Below, in pieces: positions 42,772 through 51,351 of a stretch of DNA of 64,000 nt (position 1 is its first letter; each line of letters begins with the position of its first letter). Below the pieces are notes generated by a model. The model did no database searches. It was given only the letters and a program-made list of their open reading frames with translations, and had not been told where the DNA came from. This DNA is from Mycolicibacterium duvalii (GTDB lineage: Bacteria > Actinomycetota > Actinomycetes > Mycobacteriales > Mycobacteriaceae). The translations under genes were made by a program, and so were the position numbers. Where the stretch lies: contig NZ_AP022563.1 of the NCBI RefSeq assembly GCF_010726645.1, forward strand, positions 4,402,001 to 4,466,000, given 5' to 3'.

Positions 42772-43911
42772 TCAGCGTCCCTGGTCCCAACGGTACGGCG
42801 CGAGAAGCGGATTGCCCGCGGTGTAGGGACTCGGCAGCTGACCGATCGTGCGTCCCCACTGCAGCTCCAACTCGGTCAGGTCGCCTTCCCACCGCGTCCC
42901 GGTGAGGAAGGACGCGTCCAGGCGGCTCAGTGTCAGGTCGATCACGGCGGTCAGGTTGGCGTAGTCCCCGCGCTGCCAGATGCCGATGTTGTCGGTGGGA
43001 AACGGGTAGGTGGCGAACAGGCCCAGCGCCCGGGTCAGCGCCGGCCCGGCATCGGCCAGTGACTGCAGCACCGGTCCGAGGCTGCGCAGTTCCTCGAGCA
43101 GGCTGTCCTTGGTCTGATCGGTCGCATCGGCGGCGCGGGAACTGAATTCGCCGAGCTGGTCGAGTGCGTCCACCAGGGTCTGCCGCTCGTCGCTGATCAC
43201 CTGGAGGGCGGCGGGGATGCTTTGGAGGGCGCGGTCCACCACCGGCTGCTCGGCGGCGAACTGCGCGGCCACCGTGTTGAGGCTCTCGGTGGTGGCGATG
43301 ATGTCGTCGGCCTGCTCGGCTGCATAGCGGGTGAACGTGTCCAGTTGCTCGATCAGGCTGCGCAGCTGCTGCTCGCGGCCGGCCAGCGCGGTGCTCAGCG
43401 ACTCGGTGATGTCCCCGACCTGGCCGATCCCACCGCCGTTGAGCACCAACGCGATTCCCGAGAGCACCTGTTCGCTCGAGGGGTACCTGCCGGCCGACGA
43501 CAGCGGCAGCACCGCGCCGTCCTGCAGCCGGCCGCGGGGCGGGGCATCGGTGGGTGGCGCCAGCTCGACATGCAGCGAGCCGAGCAGGCCGCTCTGGCCG
43601 ACGGTGGCCGTGGTGTTGGCCGGGAGCTCGATGTCACCGTCGATGCTCATCGTCAGCAGCGCGTGCCAGCCCTCGCGCTCGATCCTGGTGACCGTGCCGA
43701 CCGTGACATCGTCGACCTGGACGCGGGAATTCGGCTCGAGGGTGCGCACGTCGGGCAGCTGCGCCTGCACCGTGTAGGCGTCCGGGCCCCGACCGGCGGT
43801 TCCCGGCAGCGGCAACGAGTTCAGCCCGCGCCATCCGCAGCCCGCCGGTGCGGCGAGGAGGAGCGCGGCGAGGACGGCCAGCGTCGCCCGTCTCAGCGGG
43901 GTGTGTGTCAT
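42772..43911 (-). CDS. mceE: MceE, Mce-family lipoprotein
   Basis: 379-residue lipoprotein. The signal peptide ends in a lipobox LAAPAGC (near residue 24), so it is anchored by a lipid on the Cys, as is usual for the E member. The Mce domain follows (about residues 45-125; NSRVQVDDVTVGTVTRIERE), then helical regions. It starts overlapping the mceD stop (ATGA) and ends one base before mceF. Confidence 0.92.
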   Translation of the reverse strand: MTHTPLRRATLAVLAALLLAAPAGCGWRGLNSLPLPGTAGRGPDAYTVQAQLPDVRTLEPNSRVQVDDVTVGTVTRIEREGWHALLTMSIDGDIELPANTTATVGQSGLLGSLHVELAPPTDAPPRGRLQDGAVLPLSSAGRYPSSEQVLSGIALVLNGGGIGQVGDITESLSTALAGREQQLRSLIEQLDTFTRYAAEQADDIIATTESLNTVAAQFAAEQPVVDRALQSIPAALQVISDERQTLVDALDQLGEFSSRAADATDQTKDSLLEELRSLGPVLQSLADAGPALTRALGLFATYPFPTDNIGIWQRGDYANLTAVIDLTLSRLDASFLTGTRWEGDLTELELQWGRTIGQLPSPYTAGNPLLAPYRWDQGR

Positions 43912-45200
43912 CCGCCCTCCGCGGGCAGCATCAGGCCGGCCAGCCCGTGTGCCGGGTCGGTCGGTTGCGCCTCTGCGGGCAGCAACGGAACCTGTTCTGC
44001 GGCAGGCGTATCAGCCGGCGGCGGGGGCAGGTAATCGGGTCTCATCCAGTCTTCGCTGTAGGTCACCTCGTTGGGCCGGGCGGCGGCACCGACGATGAGG
44101 TTCTCGCCCAGCGGCGGGAAGTTGTACTGGCGGTTCTTGACGATCGGTGCCAGGTACTGGACGCACAGTTTGGCTGACTGCTCGGCGCCCAGCCGCGACG
44201 CTGCCTGAATCGCCCCGCACAGGAACGTGATCGGGTCGGCGAAGTTGTTGAAGGCGTAAGCCCCGCCCATCGTGGCCTGCGCGGGCTGGTAGGTGTTCAT
44301 CAGGTTCTGCAGTGCGTTCGGGGCGACGTGCAGCGCCTGCTTGATGTCGGCGAGGTTGGCGGTCAGCGTCGTCGACACGGAGGCCAGCTTGTCGGTCGCC
44401 GCGCCGAGCGGCTCGCGGTGGTCGGCGACGAAAGTGCGCAGATCGCCCACCACCGCGTCGAGTGCGGCGACCGCCTCGCCGACTTCGTTTCCGTCGTCGG
44501 TCAGTAGTCCGGTCGCTGATGCCAGGTTGTCGTTGAGGCGCCGCATCACCTCGCCGCTGTGTTGCAGCGCCGACACCAGGGTCGAGAGGTTGCGCACGCT
44601 GCCGAACATGTCGTCTCGGTGCTGGTCGAGCAGCGAAATCGCCTGGGAGAGTTCGAGGATCGTTGACCGCAGATTCGCGCCCTGGCCGCGCAGGCTTTCC
44701 GCGGTGGTGTGCACCACCGATCCGAGCGTGCTCGTGGCGCCCGGTTCGGCGGGCGCGACCAGCTCGCTGAGCCGTTCCAGCTGGACGCGCAGATCGTCCC
44801 ATTCGACCGGGACGGCGGTGCGGTCTTCGCCGATCACCGCGTTGTCGGCCAGCTCGGGCCCACCGGTGTAGGCGGGCGTGAGTTGGATGACGCGTGCGGT
44901 CACGATGGCGGGGGAGAGGATCGCCGCGTTGACGTCGGCGGGCACGCGGTAGCGCCCGTCGTAGGAGAAGGTGATCTTGACGCGGGTGGGCTCCGGCTCG
45001 ATCTTGTCGATCCTGCCCACCGGGACGCCGAGGATGCGCACCTCGTCGCCGACGAAGATGCCGTTGCTGTTGGCGAAATATCCGACGACGGTGCGACGCG
45101 GTGCCTCGCCGGCGGTGCGCGCCAGCAGCGCGACGGCCACAGCGCACGTGAGGATCAGCACCATGACCAGACCTGTGCGGAGGGTGCCGCGCGTGGTCAT
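43908..45200 (-). CDS. mceD: MceD, Mce-family lipid transport protein
   Basis: 430 residues. Membrane anchor (about 10-28) and Mce domain (about 38-118; SNGIFVGDEVRILGVPVGRI), then a long alpha-helical part to about residue 330 and a Pro-rich tail. Member of the same six-protein complex. Overlaps mceC and mceE by 4 bases each. Confidence 0.92.
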   Translation of the reverse strand: MTTRGTLRTGLVMVLILTCAVAVALLARTAGEAPRRTVVGYFANSNGIFVGDEVRILGVPVGRIDKIEPEPTRVKITFSYDGRYRVPADVNAAILSPAIVTARVIQLTPAYTGGPELADNAVIGEDRTAVPVEWDDLRVQLERLSELVAPAEPGATSTLGSVVHTTAESLRGQGANLRSTILELSQAISLLDQHRDDMFGSVRNLSTLVSALQHSGEVMRRLNDNLASATGLLTDDGNEVGEAVAALDAVVGDLRTFVADHREPLGAATDKLASVSTTLTANLADIKQALHVAPNALQNLMNTYQPAQATMGGAYAFNNFADPITFLCGAIQAASRLGAEQSAKLCVQYLAPIVKNRQYNFPPLGENLIVGAAARPNEVTYSEDWMRPDYLPPPPADTPAAEQVPLLPAEAQPTDPAHGLAGLMLPAEGG

Positions 45201-46423
45201 CGGCTCGGCTCCTCGGCCGGCGGGCCGGGTGGGGGACCTCCGGGCGGCGGCGCCGGCAGCGGTTCCCGGTAGGGGTAGCGGGGGTCGCCGGGAGTGCCGG
45301 TGATCGCGTCGGGAACGGTCAGCCGGGGGGCGCCCCCCTGCCCGGTCCGGGGGAACGGCATCGGCAGCGCCGGGGTGGCCGGTTGACCGGTCTGCGGGTC
45401 GGTGCGCTGCGCGGGCGTCAGGACGCTGGGGTCCAGACCCAGATCGGAGAAGGCTGCGTCGACGAACGGCTGGACGAACTGTCCGGGCAGCAGGTTGGCG
45501 ATGTAGAACTTGAAGAACGGTCCCGACGACATCGATTCGCCCAGAGACATCGCGTACTGGTTGAGGCCCTTGATGGCCGACGCGATCGCTTGCTTGCGGT
45601 CGTCGAGGATGGTCAGCAGCTGATTCAGCTTGTCCAGCGCGGGCGCCAGGGTCTGCCGGTTCTCGGCGATGGCGTCCTTGACCTGGAGGCTCATGGCCGT
45701 GAGGGTTGCGGAGATGTCGTCGAGCGCTCGGCGTTGGCTCATCAGGTCGCTCAACAGGGCGTCGCTGTCGGCGAGCAACTGCACCAAGGCGCCGCTGCGC
45801 TCCGCCAGCACCGTGGTGACCCTGTCCGAGGCGGAGAGCAGGTTGCGCAACTCGGTGTCGCGGTCATTGAGTATTTGGGAGAAACGCGACACCCCCTGCA
45901 ACGCGTCCTTGAGCGCCGGCGCGGTGCCGGAGAACTCGTCGGCCATCACCTGCCACGATTCCGACAGCTGCTCGGTGTCCAGTCGGCTGATGGTGGTGGT
46001 CAGGTCACCGAGGGCGTCCGGGAGTTGGTAGGGCGAGGTTGTCCGGTCCATGGGGATCGGGCTCGAGACGGTTCCGCTGCCCTTCGGCGTGAGCTCGAGG
46101 ACCTTGGCCCCGAGGATGCTCCTGGTCTTGATCGCCGCCGCTGTGCGGTCACCGAGGCGGATGGCCTTGTCGACCTCGAACGTGACGAGCACACGAGCGC
46201 CGTCGAGGTCGATGGCGGTGACTTCGCCCGATTCGAGGCCGGACACCTGCACCGCGGCTCCGGTCAGCAACCCGCCGGCTTCGGCGAAGTAGGCGGAGTA
46301 CTCCCGGCTCGAGTTGACGAAGGGGAGTTTCTCGAAGTTCAGGGCGCCGGCGACGAGGCCGACGGTCAGGGCGACGCCGGCCACGCCCACCATGATGGGG
46401 TCGCGTTCTGCGAACGTCTTCAT
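45197..46423 (-). CDS. mceC: MceC, Mce-family lipid transport protein
   Basis: 408 residues from ATG 46423. Membrane anchor (about 11-28), Mce domain (about 35-115; AGGLLTGAAVQVSGLESGEV), helical domain to about 300, then a Pro-rich C-terminus ending in PPGGPPPGPPAEE. The start overlaps the mceB stop as ATGA, which decides it over an upstream ATG at 46435. Confidence 0.9.
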   Translation of the reverse strand: MKTFAERDPIMVGVAGVALTVGLVAGALNFEKLPFVNSSREYSAYFAEAGGLLTGAAVQVSGLESGEVTAIDLDGARVLVTFEVDKAIRLGDRTAAAIKTRSILGAKVLELTPKGSGTVSSPIPMDRTTSPYQLPDALGDLTTTISRLDTEQLSESWQVMADEFSGTAPALKDALQGVSRFSQILNDRDTELRNLLSASDRVTTVLAERSGALVQLLADSDALLSDLMSQRRALDDISATLTAMSLQVKDAIAENRQTLAPALDKLNQLLTILDDRKQAIASAIKGLNQYAMSLGESMSSGPFFKFYIANLLPGQFVQPFVDAAFSDLGLDPSVLTPAQRTDPQTGQPATPALPMPFPRTGQGGAPRLTVPDAITGTPGDPRYPYREPLPAPPPGGPPPGPPAEEPSR

Positions 46424-47448
46424 CTCGGGGTGCACCTTCCGCTGCTCTGCCCCGCGACCTTGACGTAAACGGGCTGTCCGCCTTTACCGTTGAGCTTCAG
46501 GATCAGGTCGCAGAGGTAGAAGCTGAAGAAGTCGCCGTAGAGCCCCTGCCGGTTGAGCATCCGGTAGGCCTCGGGCAGCGTCGCGAGGAAACGTTCGAAG
46601 TACTCGCGGTCGGAGAGAATCGCGGTCGCCGTCCGATCCGCCTCGCCGACAACGGTTCTGAACGGTGCCCGGGCCTGCGCCAGCAGGTCAGTAACCGACG
46701 CTGCCGCGTCGCGCGCATGGACGAGCCCGTTGCGGAGGTCCTGCCGCCGGTCGGCCATCGTCCTCAGGGACGCCGACAGGGCGTCGACGGTCGCGGCCAG
46801 CTGTGCGCTGTTGTCGCCCAGCGTGCCCACTACCGTCGCGAGGTTGGTGATCACCTGCCCGATCAGCTGATCACGCTCGGCGAGTTTGCCGGTCAGTTGC
46901 GCGGTCTGCGCCAGAAACGTCGTGATCGTCGTTCCCTCGCCCTGCAACGCTTCGATCAGTTGACCGGACAACGCGTTGACCTGCTCGGGGTCCAGGGCGC
47001 GGAACAGCGGGCGAAAACCGCCGAGGAGGGCGTCGAGGTCTAGCGCGGGGGCCGTGCGCGACAGCGGGATCGTCGCATCGGGTGGCAGGACCCGGGTGCC
47101 GCCGGCGCCCTCCTCCAGCGCGAGGTAGCGCTCCCCGATGAGGTTCCGGTACCGGATCACCGCCCGGCTGCCCTCGGTCAGCACCACCGTCGAGTCGGCC
47201 CCGAACTCGACGAGCGCGACCCCGTCGTCGCGGATCCTGATGTTCTTGACCTTGCCGACCTCGACACCGGCGATGCGGACGAAGTTGCCGTCCTCCAGGC
47301 CCGAGACCGTGCGGAACTCGGCGGTATAGGTCTGTTCGGCCTCGAACCGCAACTGGGCGAAAACCGCCAGCATCAGCGCCAAGCCCAGTGCGCACACCGT
47401 GAGGAAGACGCCGACGCGCCAGATCGCGCCTGTCAGGTTCTCCCTCAT
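46420..47448 (-). CDS. mceB: MceB, Mce-family lipid transport protein
   Basis: 342 residues from ATG 47448, which has an AGGAG site. Membrane anchor (about 8-30), Mce domain (about 35-115; SGLEDGNFVRIAGVEVGKVK), then helical repeats. It lacks the long Pro-rich tail of its neighbours, as usual for B members. The open frame runs on upstream but that part reads through mceA. Starts 10 bases after mceA. Confidence 0.9.
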   Translation of the reverse strand: MRENLTGAIWRVGVFLTVCALGLALMLAVFAQLRFEAEQTYTAEFRTVSGLEDGNFVRIAGVEVGKVKNIRIRDDGVALVEFGADSTVVLTEGSRAVIRYRNLIGERYLALEEGAGGTRVLPPDATIPLSRTAPALDLDALLGGFRPLFRALDPEQVNALSGQLIEALQGEGTTITTFLAQTAQLTGKLAERDQLIGQVITNLATVVGTLGDNSAQLAATVDALSASLRTMADRRQDLRNGLVHARDAAASVTDLLAQARAPFRTVVGEADRTATAILSDREYFERFLATLPEAYRMLNRQGLYGDFFSFYLCDLILKLNGKGGQPVYVKVAGQSSGRCTPR

Positions 47449-47458
47449 GCGGATCTCC

Positions 47459-48895
47459 TCAGCGGGTCGGGGGCGACGGGATGGGCGTGGGTTGCAGGTG
47501 CGCCGGTGCGGGCACCGCGAACGGTTCCGAGCCGGGCGGGGGTGGGCCGGGTTCGCGCGGCGCGCCCGGCGGTGGCGCCGGAGGGAGGCCGGGCCACAAC
47601 GGTGTTCCGTCGGGGGCGTACAGCGTCGCCCCGTAGGGCGGAGCGCCCGGATAGGGGATGGGTCCCGGGGCGGGGCCGCCCGGATAGCGGATGCTGGGCG
47701 GTTCGGGGACCGCCCTGGTGACCGGGAAGTAGTTGGCATATCCGGGGAATCCGATGCCCGGGTTGGGCCGGATGTCCAGGCCCGTGCCCCATCCGGTGTT
47801 CGTGATGAGTTGGCGCACCGGCCAATCGGCCGCGACGTCTGGCAACGAGCCGCAACCCGGCCGTCCACCCGGTCCGCCGCGGGCCCCGATCACGGGCAGG
47901 TTCTGTGGGTAGCGGTAGGCGTCCGGACCGAACAGCAGCGCGCTGTCGAGGATCAGTGAGGTGCCGTTCGCCGCACCGGTGGCGTCCAGATAGCCGGTGT
48001 CCAAGGCGGTTTTGGCGCCGACCAGGGTGCAGGTGAACGTCGGCTGATACTTCAGCAGCAGTCGGGCGGTGGAGGCGAAGACGTTGACCGCTGTGGTGAT
48101 GTCGGGCTGGCTGACATCCAACAGCTCGATGCCGCCGCTGGTCAACCCGACCACACCGGTGAGCAGGGCGTCCAGTTCCCGGGCGTGGTCGGTGACGGTG
48201 GCGCCGGTGGTCGCGGCGGCGTCGAGTGCGGTCAGGATGTCCTGTGCGGCAACGCTGTAGGTGTCGCTGATCGTACGTAGCGCTCGACGGTCGGCGGCGA
48301 GGGTGTCCGTGCGGGCGTTGAGGGCAGTGAGCACTTCGTCGGTATCGGAGATGGTCTGCCCGATCATCGCGCCGTGGCCGCCCAGCCCCTCGGCCAAGGC
48401 GGCCAGCACAGCCTGCAGCTTCACCGGGTCGACGCGGTCGAGGATGGCGGAGATGTCGCGGAAGAGCGTGTTGATCTCCGTGCTGACGTTACTGGAGGAG
48501 ATGACCGCGTTCTCGGTGAGCCGTTGGGCGCTGGGATCACTCGGGTAGACCAGTTCGACGAACTTCGCGCTGAACAGCGTGCCGGACCGGATCCGCGCAC
48601 CAACGTTGGCCGGGATGTACCTCAGCTGATCCGGTTCGATCTCGAGCGTCAGGAGCACCTGGTCGCGGTCACCGGTGATGTGCCCCACCCGGCCGATCTG
48701 GACGCCGCGGAAGGTCACCTTCGCGCCGCGGCCCATCACCAGGCCGGCGCGATCGGCGGTCAGTGTCACCGGTACGGAGGCGCGCAGAGCACCGGAGAAC
48801 AGGATCGCGGTGGTCACGATGGTCGCGACGACGGCGACGGCGAACATCAGCGTCCACCATCCGGGATGCATTCCCTCCCTGCGTCGTTCGGCCAT
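47459..48895 (-). CDS. mceA: MceA, Mce-family lipid transport protein
   Basis: 478 residues. Membrane anchor at about 12-32, Mce domain about 38-118 (DRAGLVMGRGAKVTFRGVQI), the signature SGTLFSAKFVELVYP, then a helical domain and a Pro-rich tail (about 400-478) that may be disordered. First substrate-side protein after the two YrbE permeases. Only six bases separate it from yrbEB. Confidence 0.92.
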   Translation of the reverse strand: MAERRREGMHPGWWTLMFAVAVVATIVTTAILFSGALRASVPVTLTADRAGLVMGRGAKVTFRGVQIGRVGHITGDRDQVLLTLEIEPDQLRYIPANVGARIRSGTLFSAKFVELVYPSDPSAQRLTENAVISSSNVSTEINTLFRDISAILDRVDPVKLQAVLAALAEGLGGHGAMIGQTISDTDEVLTALNARTDTLAADRRALRTISDTYSVAAQDILTALDAAATTGATVTDHARELDALLTGVVGLTSGGIELLDVSQPDITTAVNVFASTARLLLKYQPTFTCTLVGAKTALDTGYLDATGAANGTSLILDSALLFGPDAYRYPQNLPVIGARGGPGGRPGCGSLPDVAADWPVRQLITNTGWGTGLDIRPNPGIGFPGYANYFPVTRAVPEPPSIRYPGGPAPGPIPYPGAPPYGATLYAPDGTPLWPGLPPAPPPGAPREPGPPPPGSEPFAVPAPAHLQPTPIPSPPTR

Positions 48896-48901
48896 CGCGC
48901 G

Positions 48902-49747
48902 CTACCCGGACAGGTGGAAGTTGCCGGACTGCCCGTAGATCGACATCGCGACCGCCAGCAGCAGCAGGGTCAACACGATCAGGGAGGTGCGCACCGATCG
49001 GCCCACCGCCTCGCCGACGCCGGCGGGCCCACCCGAGGCGGTGTAGCCGTAATAGGTGTGCACCAGCATGACCGCGATGCCCATCAGGACCACGGTGAAG
49101 AACGACCAGATGAGGTCGGTGGAGTTGAGGAACGTGTTGAAGTAGTGGTCGTAGATGCCCGTGGATTGTCCGTAGAACCCGGTGGTGCCGACCCGGGCGG
49201 CCAGGAAGGCGCACACCATCGCGACGCAGTAGAGCGGGATCACCACGACCACCCCGGCGACCACGCGGGTGGACACCAGGTAGGCGACCGAGCGCACCGC
49301 CATCACCTCGAGGGCGTCGATCTCGTCGGCGATGCGCATCGCGCCCAGTTGCGCGGTCGCCCCGGCACCGATGGTGGCGGCCAGACCGATCCCGGCCACC
49401 GCCGGGGAGATGATGCGGACGTTGACGTAGGCGGAGATGAATCCCGTCATCGCCTCGACCCCGATACCGGCCAGTTCGTTGTACCCCTGCACGGCGATGA
49501 CCGCACCGGTCGCCAAGGTGAGGAAGCCGACGACCACCACGGTGCCGCCGATGAGCGCCAATGCGCCTGTGCCCAAGCTCATCTGCGCGATCAGCCGGAG
49601 GATCTCGGTGCGGTAGCGCACCAGCGCGGTGCCGATCTCGCGCACCGACGCGGCGTTGAACGCGATCTGCTCTCCCACCCGGTTCCAGCCGTGCACCAGC
49701 GCCTGCACCGCACCGGGGGCTACCGGCGACCGCCGTGCCGCCGTCAT
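48902..49747 (-). CDS. yrbEB: YrbEB, Mce-associated permease
   Basis: 281-residue integral membrane permease of the MlaE family. It contains the MlaE core around GAGATAQLGAMRIADEIDAL, which in this family contacts the Mce tube and ATPase (MceG/MkL, coded elsewhere). About six membrane segments. The ATG at 49747 overlaps the yrbEA stop by 4 bases. Confidence 0.92.
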   Translation of the reverse strand: MTAARRSPVAPGAVQALVHGWNRVGEQIAFNAASVREIGTALVRYRTEILRLIAQMSLGTGALALIGGTVVVVGFLTLATGAVIAVQGYNELAGIGVEAMTGFISAYVNVRIISPAVAGIGLAATIGAGATAQLGAMRIADEIDALEVMAVRSVAYLVSTRVVAGVVVVIPLYCVAMVCAFLAARVGTTGFYGQSTGIYDHYFNTFLNSTDLIWSFFTVVLMGIAVMLVHTYYGYTASGGPAGVGEAVGRSVRTSLIVLTLLLLAVAMSIYGQSGNFHLSG

Positions 49748-50511
49748 TTCACGCTCGCGTAGTAGACCGCGGTGGCCACGATGTTGATCACGAACAACGC
49801 GATGAACGCATAGACGACGGTCTCGTTGACGGCGTTGCCGACACCCTGCGGACCGCGCCGCACCGACATGCCCTTGTAGCAGGCGATGAGGGCTGCGGCC
49901 GTGCCGAACAGGGCGCCCTTGACCAGCCCGAGCAGGATCTCGGGCAGCCCGGTGAACAAGGTGAGGCCGGCGACGAACGCACCCGGGGTGACGTGCTGGA
50001 CGAACACCGCGAACGCGAACGAGCCGACCAGTCCGACGAAGGTGACCAGCGACACCAGCGACACCGCCACCAGGGTGGCGGCCAGGACGCGGGGCACCAC
50101 CAGCCGGTGCACGGGGTCGACCCCCATGACGCGGAGCGCATCGAGTTCCTCGCGGATGGTGCGCGCCCCCAGGTCGGCGCACATGGCGGTGGCGCCGGTG
50201 CCGGCAACGACCAGGACCGTGACGATCGGCCCGATCTCGGTGACCGCGGCGCCCGCGGCACCGGTGCCGGAGAAGTCGGTGGCGCCGAACTCGGTCAGCA
50301 GCACATTGAGGGTGAAGACCACCAGCACGGTGAACGGGATCGCCATGAACAGCGTCGGCACGACCGCCACGCGCGCCACGAACCACGTCTGGAGGAAGAA
50401 TTCGCGCCAGGCGAACGGCGGCTTGACCATCGCGACGAGGGTGTCCAGCGCCATGGCGTAGAACCCCCCGACAGACCGAATGGGTCGCAGGACATCGTCG
50501 GCTGACACCAC
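49744..50511 (-). CDS. yrbEA: YrbEA, Mce-associated permease, first gene of the mce operon
   Basis: 255-residue MlaE-family permease with the conserved GTGATAMCADLGARTIREEL segment. It pairs with YrbEB to form the membrane channel for lipid import by the Mce complex. GTG start at 50511; a second GTG follows immediately (50508). No regulator gene (GntR, TetR) lies beside it. The 179 bases upstream include two inverted repeats. Confidence 0.92.
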   Translation of the reverse strand: MVSADDVLRPIRSVGGFYAMALDTLVAMVKPPFAWREFFLQTWFVARVAVVPTLFMAIPFTVLVVFTLNVLLTEFGATDFSGTGAAGAAVTEIGPIVTVLVVAGTGATAMCADLGARTIREELDALRVMGVDPVHRLVVPRVLAATLVAVSLVSLVTFVGLVGSFAFAVFVQHVTPGAFVAGLTLFTGLPEILLGLVKGALFGTAAALIACYKGMSVRRGPQGVGNAVNETVVYAFIALFVINIVATAVYYASVK

Positions 50512-50594
50512 TGTTCGACTCCTGGCGCTTCGGAGCTTTGCTGCTGTTCAGGCGTTGACGCTACGCAGCAAACGCGCGTGCCGGAGGGGTCGAA

Positions 50595-50618
50595 GGTCAC
50601 CTGTTGCGGCCGGTGACC
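50595..50618. promoter_or_regulatory. Candidate operator upstream of the mce operon (GGTCACC-N10-GGTGACC)
   Basis: Perfect 7-base inverted repeat with 10-base spacing in the divergent region between yrbEA and a small plus-strand gene. A second one, TTTGCTGC-N20-GCAGCAAA, is at 50537-50572. Either could bind a dimeric repressor of mce genes; no regulator is present locally. Confidence 0.45.
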
Positions 50619-50690
50619 GACCCAGGTGTAAGGGTCGGCCCCGGCGGGGTATGGCTGACCCGCGAGACTGACCCTATCGGAAGGCAGACG

Positions 50691-51002
50691 ATGAGCACCA
50701 CAGACGACGTCAAGCAGGATCTGGCCGCGGCGTACCCGGAACTGAGCCGGTCCGATCTCGAACGCGTCGTCACGCTGCTGGCTCAGGCACCGGCCACCGA
50801 CAGCGGCACCAGCGTCGCGACCGCGCTCAAGCCGGTGCTGCCGCAGGCGGCCGAACGGCTGGACACGCTGTCGGCGACCGAGGTGACCGAGTACCTGCGG
50901 ATCCTTCAGGGCGCGGTGACGACGACGCTGCAGTCCTGGACGGACGGGACGCGGCCCGATATCGAGCGGATTCACTCATTCATCGACGCGGTGATGGAGT
51001 GA
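50691..51002 (+). CDS. Conserved hypothetical protein
   Basis: 103-residue acidic, helical protein starting MSTTDDVKQDLAAAYPELSR. No membrane segment, signal peptide or catalytic motif. Composition and periodicity suggest a small four-helix bundle. It is divergent from the mce operon and lies eight bases before the minus-strand tRNA-Ala. I do not recognise the family. Confidence 0.65.
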   Translation: MSTTDDVKQDLAAAYPELSRSDLERVVTLLAQAPATDSGTSVATALKPVLPQAAERLDTLSATEVTEYLRILQGAVTTTLQSWTDGTRPDIERIHSFIDAVME

Positions 51003-51010
51003 GAACGTTG

Positions 51011-51083
51011 TGGAGCCTAGGAGATTCGAACTCCTGACATCTGCCTTGCAAAGGCAGCGCTCTACCAACTGAGCTAAGGCCCC
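51011..51083 (-). tRNA. alaT: tRNA-Ala (anticodon TGC)
   Basis: 73-base tRNA. Acceptor GGGGCCT with AGGCTCC (one G-U pair), discriminator A. Anticodon arm CTGCC-TTTGCAA-GGCAG, anticodon TGC. T-loop TTCGAAT. CCA is not encoded. Same neighbourhood as alaT of M. tuberculosis. Confidence 0.98.
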
Positions 51084-51091
51084 CGGGGGGA

Positions 51092-51199
51092 TCAGGAAGG
51101 CGCGTCCGCTGTGTGCCAGACCTCGGCGCCGCGCTGACTCCGCCGCATCAGCAGGGCGGCGGCCGCAGCCACGGCGGCGAGTGCAAGCACCAGCTTCAT
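51092..51199 (-). CDS. 35-residue DLW-39-like membrane microprotein
   Basis: Small gene between tRNA-Ala and tRNA-Ile. The peptide starts MKLVLALAAVAAAAALLM, a single hydrophobic helix, followed by RRSQRG and a C-terminal GAEVWHTADAPS. The hydrophobic start, basic turn and (D/E)-(L/V)-W motif near the end match the DLW-39 family found beside gyrA in actinobacteria. A GGAAAGG site lies about nine bases before ATG 51199. Function unknown. Confidence 0.72.
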   Translation of the reverse strand: MKLVLALAAVAAAAALLMRRSQRGAEVWHTADAPS

Positions 51200-51216
51200 C
51201 GATGGGCACCTTTCCG

Positions 51217-51290
51217 TGGGGCTAGGAGGACTCGAACCTCCGACCTCTTCGTTATCAGCGAAGCGCTCTAACCGCCTGAGCTATAGCCCC
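51217..51290 (-). tRNA. ileT: tRNA-Ile (anticodon GAT)
   Basis: 74-base tRNA. Acceptor GGGGCTA with TAGCCCC, discriminator A. Anticodon arm CTTCG-CTGATAA-CGAAG, anticodon GAT. T-loop TTCGAGT. CCA is not encoded. It follows the Rv0007-like gene on the same strand, as ileT does in M. tuberculosis. Confidence 0.98.
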
Positions 51291-51351
51291 GTCAAACCGC
51301 ACGGCCGAGCGACGAGATTACCTCACCGGCAACCTGTCTCCCAAACCGCGT

